Made by a program: the position numbers and the translations under genes. Shown here piece after piece: positions 32,393 through 37,210 of a stretch of 37,210 bases of DNA; the first letter of the stretch is position 1, and the number at the start of each line of letters is the position of its first letter. The stretch covers positions 1 to 37,210 of the forward strand of contig JADLEV010000005.1 of NCBI GenBank assembly GCA_020845935.1, read 5' to 3'. The stretch comes from Gammaproteobacteria bacterium (GTDB lineage Bacteria; Pseudomonadota; Gammaproteobacteria; Ga0077536). The notes below the pieces were generated by a model. It had not been told where the DNA came from, made no database searches, and was given only the letters and a program-made list of their open reading frames with translations.

Positions 32393-33820
32393 ATGAGCGA
32401 CGCTTTCATCCATGCGTTGCGATGCCCTCAGGGGGAGAGGCCGGCCCTTGCCGACGATACCGATCGGGTGACGCATACACAGCTGCACGTAGCGGCACGG
32501 CGGGCGGCCGGCAGGATTCGCGAGGAATTCGGCTCCGGCGGCTACGTCCTGCTTGCCGCCGAGCCTTCGGTTCGGTTCATCATCACCTTGCTCGGCACCA
32601 TGTATAGCGGCAACACACCGGTACCGATCGACCCGGTGACGCCCGCGCCAACGCTTGAGGCAATTCGAGCGCAGTGCCGGGCATCAAGGCTCCTGGAGCC
32701 TCTCGCCGCGGGCGATTGTGAGCATGCGCCAAGCCGCGATGCGCCGGATGCGCAGTTGCCGGCGCTGGTGCTGTTCACCTCCGGCACTACGGGATCACCG
32801 AAAGGCGTCCTTATGACGCACCAGAATCTGCTTCGGTCCTGCGACGTCATCGCCGGGTACCTGGGCTATCACGAGTTTCCGACAAGCGTGTCGGTGCTGC
32901 CGCTGCACTACAGCTACGGCTTGATTTCCCAGGTGCTGAGCCAACTGTATGTAGGCGGCTATGTCCGGATCATGGCCGGCCTGCGCAACCCCCTGGTCTT
33001 CGCGAAGACCGTCGAAGGCGAGCGTATCGAGACATTTTGTGGCGTGCCATCGACATTTCTGGCGCTCACGAAATTCAATCGGCTGGCTCCGATCCGGCTA
33101 CCTGCCTTGCGCGTCGTGTGTTCGGCGGGGGCCGCATTCGAGGCGAGCGTGTACGATACGCTCAAGACGATCTGTCCCAACGCCACGGTGTTCAACAACT
33201 ACGGCATGACCGAAGCCTGCCCGAGGCTGTCGTATGTCTCCGATCGCGATGAGCATTTCTTTGACGGCTCGGTGGGCCGTCCGATTGCCGGTGTCGAGGC
33301 GATCGTCATCGACGGGCAGACCGACAACCGCCTGCCGGACAATGTGCGCGGGGTGCTCGCGGTTCGGGGCCCGAACATCAGCCCGGGATATCTGAACGAT
33401 GCGGTGGCCACACGCACCGCATTCACTGCGGACGGGTTTCTGCGTACTGGGGACATCGCGCATATCGACGCGGGTTATATCTATTTGCACGGTCGGGCCG
33501 ACGACATCTTCAATGTCGGTGGTGAGAAAGTCGCGCCGCTGGAAATCGAAACGGCGTTGAACCAGATGCCGGAGATTGAATGCTCCGCGGTGGCGGGGCT
33601 GCAGGACGCGGCCAGGGGCCGGGTCCCGGTGGCATTTCTCAAATTGGTCCAGCCGATTGCCGTGCACCGGATCACCGCGGCTCTCGCGCAGGTGCTGTCG
33701 CCGAACAAGATGCCGGTCGCTTACTACGAGGTGTCGTCGTTTCCTCAGACCGGCAACGGCAAGATCCAGCGACGGCGGCTCGAACCGCACTCTAATTTCG
33801 TGATTCGTCGAATCGAATAG
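32393..33820 (+). CDS. Class I adenylate-forming acyl ligase (AMP-dependent synthetase)
   Basis: A 475-residue ANL enzyme with all core motifs: LVLFTSGTTGSPKGVLMTH (phosphate loop, from about residue 127), NNYGMTEACPRLSY (adenine site), FLRTGDIAHIDAGYIYLHGRADDIFNVGGEKVAPLEIE (hinge and A8 region) and PQTGNGKIQRRRL with the catalytic Lys. It is shorter than CoA synthetases of ~540 residues and resembles freestanding ligases that load acyl carrier proteins. The ACP gene begins ten bases after its stop. An acyl-CoA ligase of the TIGR03098 type occurs in many XrtA clusters together with a PLP decarboxylase and hydrolases, which are absent here. The acid it activates is unknown. Confidence 0.9.
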   Translation: MSDAFIHALRCPQGERPALADDTDRVTHTQLHVAARRAAGRIREEFGSGGYVLLAAEPSVRFIITLLGTMYSGNTPVPIDPVTPAPTLEAIRAQCRASRLLEPLAAGDCEHAPSRDAPDAQLPALVLFTSGTTGSPKGVLMTHQNLLRSCDVIAGYLGYHEFPTSVSVLPLHYSYGLISQVLSQLYVGGYVRIMAGLRNPLVFAKTVEGERIETFCGVPSTFLALTKFNRLAPIRLPALRVVCSAGAAFEASVYDTLKTICPNATVFNNYGMTEACPRLSYVSDRDEHFFDGSVGRPIAGVEAIVIDGQTDNRLPDNVRGVLAVRGPNISPGYLNDAVATRTAFTADGFLRTGDIAHIDAGYIYLHGRADDIFNVGGEKVAPLEIETALNQMPEIECSAVAGLQDAARGRVPVAFLKLVQPIAVHRITAALAQVLSPNKMPVAYYEVSSFPQTGNGKIQRRRLEPHSNFVIRRIE

Positions 33821-33823
33821 GAG
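33819..33823 (+). promoter_or_regulatory. Shine-Dalgarno AGGAG for the ACP gene
   Basis: AGGAG overlaps the ligase stop codon TAG and is six bases before the GTG at 33830, confirming this non-ATG start. Confidence 0.8.
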
Positions 33824-33829
33824 CACCTT

Positions 33830-34078
33830 GTGACCGAACCAATTGCCGAGACAATCAAAAACATCGTCGCGGATCTGTTTTCCTGTTCGCGGATGGAGCT
33901 GAACGAATCCAGCGGTCCTGGGGACGTTCCTCGCTGGGATTCATTGGGGCACATCCAGCTCCTCGAAGCGGTCTCGGATCGATTCAAGGTGGCTATTCCA
34001 ATTGAGACCGCGCTTGAAGCGCAATCGATAGGCGATCTGGCGCGGATCATTGCGAAGGCACGGTCCGAAAAGGGTTGA
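33830..34078 (+). CDS. Acyl carrier protein
   Basis: An 82-residue protein with a GTG start. The phosphopantetheine site is WDSLGHIQLLEAV with Ser38 in DSLGH, the expected DSL motif at the head of helix II. Flanking acidic residues and the C-terminal IETALEAQSIGDLARII fit a four-helix ACP. Lying ten bases after the ligase gene, it is almost certainly the carrier loaded by that enzyme rather than the housekeeping fatty-acid ACP, which normally sits in a fab cluster. Transfer from it could be done by the GNAT-like protein upstream or a FemAB/acyltransferase elsewhere in the cluster (inference). Confidence 0.92.
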   Translation: MTEPIAETIKNIVADLFSCSRMELNESSGPGDVPRWDSLGHIQLLEAVSDRFKVAIPIETALEAQSIGDLARIIAKARSEKG

Positions 34079-34108
34079 AGGAATCGAGGTTGCACAGAAT
34101 GTAGTTAT

Positions 34109-34144
34109 GCCGAAACCCGCGCGACAGCGCTGGGTCTTTTCGGC
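34109..34144 (+). terminator. Strong stem-loop after the ACP gene, terminator- or processing-like
   Basis: GCCGAAA (34109-34115) pairs with TTTCGGC (34138-34144); inside, CCC pairs with GGG and GCGC with GCGC around a GACA tetraloop, with a bulged T and a TCT asymmetry. This makes a ~36-base hairpin. The descending arm contains TTTT, but the bases after it are TTCC, so intrinsic termination would be weak. It lies between the acylation trio and the deacetylase gene. Confidence 0.6.
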
Positions 34145-34164
34145 TTCCACTGAACGATGCATCA

Positions 34165-34170
34165 GGGAGG
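34165..34170 (+). promoter_or_regulatory. Shine-Dalgarno GGGAGG for the 34178 gene
   Basis: GGGAGG seven bases before the ATG at 34178 decides this start; the tracker's ATG at 34157 is upstream of the site. Confidence 0.85.
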
Positions 34171-34177
34171 TACGACG

Positions 34178-35083
34178 ATGGAAAGGAGTTTCGTTGGTCG
34201 CGTCAGTTTCCGGCTCGATGATCCGTCGCCGACGAGCGATCACGCGCTCGAGGCGGAGATCCTGCGGCGATTTCAAAGGTACGGCATCCCCCTAACCGTC
34301 GCCGTCGTTCCGTTCGGCAAGCCGGAACCGGTACGCACGCTGGTGCTGGACGATGTGCGGCACATCATCGAGGCTCGGCAATCCGGAGACATCGAGATCG
34401 CACTGCATGGCTACCGGCATCTGCAACGAACGCGGATAGGTGGGTCGCCGTCGGAATTCTCAGGAGTGCCGCTCGCCGAGCAGACCGATATGCTGCGTCG
34501 CGGCCGGGATGTGCTCCAACGCATCTTCGGCGAGGGGGTTACCGGCTTCGTGCCGCCATGGAACACGTTCGACGGCAACACACTCAAGGCCGTGGCCGCC
34601 GCCGGTATGGAATATCTGGGTGCGGGGTTCGGTGCGGCTCCATCGCTACGCCAGCCCGCAGCACCGCGCATCGTGCCAAAGACCTGCACGCTGAACCAAC
34701 GGGAATACGAGCGTGCATGCAACGAAGCGCGGCGCTTCGCCCACGGCCAGCCGTGGATCGTGTTCGTGTTCCATCCGGACAACTTCGTCGAGTATCGGGA
34801 TCCCTCCGCCGAAGGTGAGCCGGCGCCGTGGCTCACTCTGTCGTTGCTGGAGACCATGCTGGAGCAACTGCGCGCGGAGCCAGATATCGTCGCGACGACC
34901 TTGCAGGCCGCGGTGCACGCTGATGGAGTCCATGGCAGGCTCTGGAATCCTGCGGAACTACTCTGGGTCGGGCGTCTGGTCCCGCGCGCAGGATGGCGAA
35001 TACCAACACGTATCGTCTTCCGCCGATCGCGGCTGCACGGGCTTCGTTGTCTCGCGTACCGGGTACCCGGCAACCGGGACTGA
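34178..35083 (+). CDS. NodB-like polysaccharide deacetylase family protein (DUF2334-like)
   Basis: About 301 residues from the ATG at 34178. The N-terminus GRVSFRLDDPSPTSDHALEAEILRRFQRYGIPLTVAVVPFG supplies the Asp pair (RLDD), DIEIALHGYRHLQRT the His-x3-His metal site, and GFVPPWNTFDGNTLKAVAAAGMEYLG the motif-3 and barrel region. WIVFVFHPDNFVEY supplies a late His. This is the DUF2334-like branch of the NodB fold, different from both deacetylases at 4610 and 29253. No signal peptide or TM is seen. Predicted to deacetylate a sugar, though DUF2334 members lack a proven substrate. Confidence 0.8.
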   Translation: MERSFVGRVSFRLDDPSPTSDHALEAEILRRFQRYGIPLTVAVVPFGKPEPVRTLVLDDVRHIIEARQSGDIEIALHGYRHLQRTRIGGSPSEFSGVPLAEQTDMLRRGRDVLQRIFGEGVTGFVPPWNTFDGNTLKAVAAAGMEYLGAGFGAAPSLRQPAAPRIVPKTCTLNQREYERACNEARRFAHGQPWIVFVFHPDNFVEYRDPSAEGEPAPWLTLSLLETMLEQLRAEPDIVATTLQAAVHADGVHGRLWNPAELLWVGRLVPRAGWRIPTRIVFRRSRLHGLRCLAYRVPGNRD

Positions 35084-35118
35084 TTGGCAATGGCAACCAA
35101 CCGTAAGAGGACTATCCG

Positions 35119-35823
35119 GTGATCATTTCCCACAGGTATCGATTTGTGTTCATAAAGACCCGGAAGACGGCCGGTTCCAGCCTTGAAATAGCGTTATCCA
35201 AATACTGTGGTCCGCGTGACATCATTTCGTCGATCAGCGAAGAGGAAGATCGAGAACGCACAGCGTTGGGCTACCGTGGGCCACAGCACGACACGATTCC
35301 GTTGCGCCATCACACGCGACATGAGTTGCTCCGGATGCTGCAGTCCGGTCGGTTGGACCGGCGGGTATATCACCGGCACATGAAAGCGAAAGACGTCCGG
35401 AGCCGTGTCGCCGGGCACGTGTGGGCAAACTACTTCAAGTTTTGTATCGAGCGGAATCCATGGGACAAAGCGATTTCGCTGTATTACTGGCGCACCCGCA
35501 ATCAACGGGAACGACCGCCATTGATCGACTACTTGCAGTCAGAAGAGTCGAAGGATTTGTCGAACTGGGATATTTACACGCAGAATGATCGCGTCCTCGT
35601 GGACCATGTCGCCAGATACGAGAATCTCGAGGCAGAGTTGCGAGCGATTGCGGCACGACTCGGCATACCGGGCGACCTGGCCGCCGATTTGCGCGGTATC
35701 AACGCCAAGGGCGGGGTTCGTGTGGACCGTAGACGCTATCAGGAGGTCATCGGGACCGATGAGCGGCAAGTCATCGCTCGCATCTGCGCAAACGAAATAA
35801 CGCAGTTCGGTTACAGCTTCTAG
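35119..35823 (+). CDS. Sulfotransferase family 2-like protein (5 of 5)
   Basis: A 234-residue protein with a GTG start preceded by AAGAGG. The PAPS loop RFVFIKTRKTAGSSLEIALSKY has the K-T-A-G-S-S form typical of heparan/chondroitin-type (sulfotransfer_2) enzymes, and the 3'-phosphate motif is FKFCIERNPWDKAISLYYW, R-x7-S. Thus it is closer to eukaryotic carbohydrate sulfotransferases in motif style than the other four. Base composition is lower than in its neighbours: four 60-base lines I counted gave 55, 55, 60 and 43 percent GC. This suggests later acquisition. Its stop is 28 bases from the end of the convergent gene. Confidence 0.85.
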   Translation: MIISHRYRFVFIKTRKTAGSSLEIALSKYCGPRDIISSISEEEDRERTALGYRGPQHDTIPLRHHTRHELLRMLQSGRLDRRVYHRHMKAKDVRSRVAGHVWANYFKFCIERNPWDKAISLYYWRTRNQRERPPLIDYLQSEESKDLSNWDIYTQNDRVLVDHVARYENLEAELRAIAARLGIPGDLAADLRGINAKGGVRVDRRRYQEVIGTDERQVIARICANEITQFGYSF

Positions 35824-35832
35824 CCGGACTGG

Positions 35833-35849
35833 CCGAAATTGGGCTTCGG
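35833..35849. terminator. Weak bidirectional terminator candidate
   Basis: CCGAA (35833-35837) and TTCGG (35845-35849) form a short stem around ATTGGGC, followed by TTTC, exactly between two convergent stops. The position is persuasive; the 5-bp stem is weak. Confidence 0.4.
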
Positions 35850-35851
35850 TT

Positions 35852-37045
35852 TCAAAGCCGCCGATTGCAACGACTTAACGGCAGCATCAAGCCTGTCCAG
35901 TACGCCGCTCGACGAAACCTCGGTATCTCGGCGATACGGGCACACCGGGCGGCGAGGCGTGGTAACGAGCGCGTCGCGATCCAGTCTGGATCTCTTTCTC
36001 GAATCGCCCGCGCAAGTTCCAGCGGGGCGACGAACCGCAGCGTTGGCCATTCGTCTAGAGCACGCCGCAATCCCCGCTCCAGCGCGGCAAGGCTGGCCGC
36101 GCGTGCACCGAAGAAATTCGCCCGATGTGTCTCGATCAGGCATGCCCGTCCCTGGCGGGTGCGCGCCGCGAGCGCGGCGGCGAGCCGCTCGGGTTCATGA
36201 CCCTTGATCGGTTCGAAGTACACGTCGCGGACCAGATAGGTCATGCCCGAGGCGGCGCGATCGCCATTCAGCATCCTGGCGTCGACGCCACCCGGGGCGC
36301 CAGACGCATCCCGGCAGGTGGCACGACGGCCGGGGGTGATGACCGTATCGATGCCGGCACGGGCCCAGGCACGTTCGACGGCATCGCTCCAGACGAAGGT
36401 CGTCGCGACGGCGACTTGCGGCGCGGCAGCGAACAGCGCGCGATAGCTCTCGCATTCGAATGTGACCGCGGCGTCGATTGCTGCCGCATCCAGCGGTCGC
36501 GATGGTAACGTCGCCGCATCGACCCAACGCGATTGGAGATGGGATGGCAGATCCTCGGTGGCTGCGGGTTCCGGTGAGGTCAGCCAGGTCCGAACACTCG
36601 CGTCGGATTGTGCCGCGGCGAGCAGCGCGGGCGGCCAGTAATGTGCCTGTCCGTGCAACTGGGGAACGAACACACCGGCGGCGATCCCTTCCTTGATCGC
36701 GGCACATACTTCGTCGAACCTCGGATCGGACAGCGGCAAGCCGTGATAGGTGGTGCCGCCATCGGCCAGGATCCGCGGTCCATCCGGTACCTCGAAAACC
36801 ATCCCGAGCGTCATCAATGCCGGGCGACCCGTGCCATCGCGGATGCGGCCGAGCATCGCCGCAAGCTCGCGCAATGCCTTGGCCTGCTCCAGCGGACCCG
36901 CGCCCCAGTCATCGCTTTCGATGACGAGGACCGGATGACGCAACACCGGTTCACGCCAGCGAGCCAGCAATGGCCGCGCGAAGGCTACCAGAACGACGAG
37001 CCAGAGTGCGACGATCGCGAGTGGAATCCACAGGAACACGGTCAT
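35852..37045 (-). CDS. Membrane-anchored NodB-like protein, unassigned family
   Basis: About 397 residues from the ATG at 37045; the GTG one codon upstream is the tracker's start. No good Shine-Dalgarno is visible. An N-terminal TM (VFLWIPLAIVALWLVVLVAFA) anchors it, with the rest probably periplasmic or cytoplasmic depending on orientation. VLVIESDDWGAGPLEQ provides an Asp pair and VPQLHGQAHYWPPALL a His-x3-His, the D-H-H triad of NodB deacetylases; ARAGIDTVITPGRR and CLIETHRANFFG are probable later barrel motifs. I recognise the ESDDWG-type family only as uncharacterised. Inference: a polysaccharide deacetylase or hydrolase acting at the membrane on the finished chain. It is transcribed against the preceding block. 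Confidence 0.75.
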   Translation of the reverse strand: MTVFLWIPLAIVALWLVVLVAFARPLLARWREPVLRHPVLVIESDDWGAGPLEQAKALRELAAMLGRIRDGTGRPALMTLGMVFEVPDGPRILADGGTTYHGLPLSDPRFDEVCAAIKEGIAAGVFVPQLHGQAHYWPPALLAAAQSDASVRTWLTSPEPAATEDLPSHLQSRWVDAATLPSRPLDAAAIDAAVTFECESYRALFAAAPQVAVATTFVWSDAVERAWARAGIDTVITPGRRATCRDASGAPGGVDARMLNGDRAASGMTYLVRDVYFEPIKGHEPERLAAALAARTRQGRACLIETHRANFFGARAASLAALERGLRRALDEWPTLRFVAPLELARAIRERDPDWIATRSLPRLAARCARIAEIPRFRRAAYWTGLMLPLSRCNRRL

Positions 37046-37210
37046 CACACGACGCGCGGCTCGATCAGCATCGTACCCATCCGCAACGGCTACAGACGCA
37101 GGTAAAACAAAATCTAATCATGGGTGCGGTTTTGACCCCCGATGCAGGGACCTGGGTGAATCGAATTCGACGGCACAATCCGCAGATCGGATTTGAAGAA
37201 TAGTGATGTC
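37046..37210 (-). promoter_or_regulatory. Upstream region of the membrane-anchored NodB-like gene with an 11-codon leader ORF
   Basis: No long ORF enters from the right edge. On the minus strand a tiny ORF (ATG at 37080, MGTMLIEPRVV) ends with TGA sharing its A with the next gene's ATG (TGATG). An AT-rich stretch (gattagattttgtttta) about 55 bases further upstream could hold a promoter. Nothing else is recognisable. Confidence 0.35.

Noticed and set aside
31070-32488. 472-aa minus-strand ORF
   Set aside because: Antisense to the GNAT-like gene and crosses the ligase start; the plus frame has GNAT motif A and coupling to the ligase.
1-37210. CRISPR, tRNA/rRNA genes, insertion sequences, phage or toxin-antitoxin systems
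   Set aside because: No spaced direct repeats, cloverleaf-like segments, transposase or integrase motifs, or terminal inverted repeats were seen on either strand.

Overview
The window holds one long exopolysaccharide gene cluster of the exosortase A (XrtA/EpsH) type, from a high-GC proteobacterium, most likely gamma- or betaproteobacterial. The assignment rests on the ordered XrtA-associated core genes, an outer-membrane beta-barrel protein (so a Gram-negative), dense stop/start overlaps and frequent GTG starts. I see no tRNA, rRNA, CRISPR array, integrase or insertion sequence.

Left block, plus strand, about 1-20900: a tightly packed and probably co-transcribed core. In order it encodes a polysaccharide chain-length determinant (cut by the window edge), a tyrosine autokinase, an outer-membrane beta-barrel protein, an ExeA-like ATPase, a NodB deacetylase, a FemAB-like protein, a GT4 glycosyltransferase, exosortase A fused to an EpsI domain, a second GT4, an asparagine-synthase-like amidotransferase and a third GT4. 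It continues with a sulfotransferase, a CapK/PaaK-like adenylate-forming enzyme, an O-antigen-ligase-like protein, another sulfotransferase, a fourth GT4, an OafA-type acyltransferase and a small secreted protein.

Middle block, minus strand, about 20950-31040: a Wzx-type flippase, a membrane-anchored alkaline-phosphatase-superfamily enzyme without the sulfatase formylglycine motif, four GT2 glycosyltransferases, a sulfotransferase, a second NodB deacetylase and a fourth sulfotransferase-fold protein. It reads as the variable, strain-specific part that sets sugar composition and decoration.

Right block: a divergent regulatory gap (31039-31243) carrying a GTGTC-N4-GACAC palindrome opens a plus-strand set made of a GNAT-like protein, an acyl-AMP ligase and an acyl carrier protein. 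After a strong stem-loop come a third NodB-like protein and a fifth sulfotransferase. A convergent minus-strand gene encodes a fourth NodB-like, membrane-anchored protein.

Working model (inference): the GTs assemble a lipid-linked repeat unit. The Wzx-like flippase, chain-length protein, tyrosine kinase and outer-membrane protein handle polymerisation and export. The polymer is tailored by deacetylation, sulfation (five predicted PAPS-dependent enzymes), O-acylation, FemAB/GNAT-type transfer and possibly a phospho-group transferase. XrtA would sort PEP-CTERM proteins to the surface, but no such substrate is encoded here. The most unusual points are the number of sulfotransferases, the GNAT/ligase/ACP trio, the Thr-type 'sulfatase', and a perfect 13-bp hairpin at the XrtA-EpsI domain junction.
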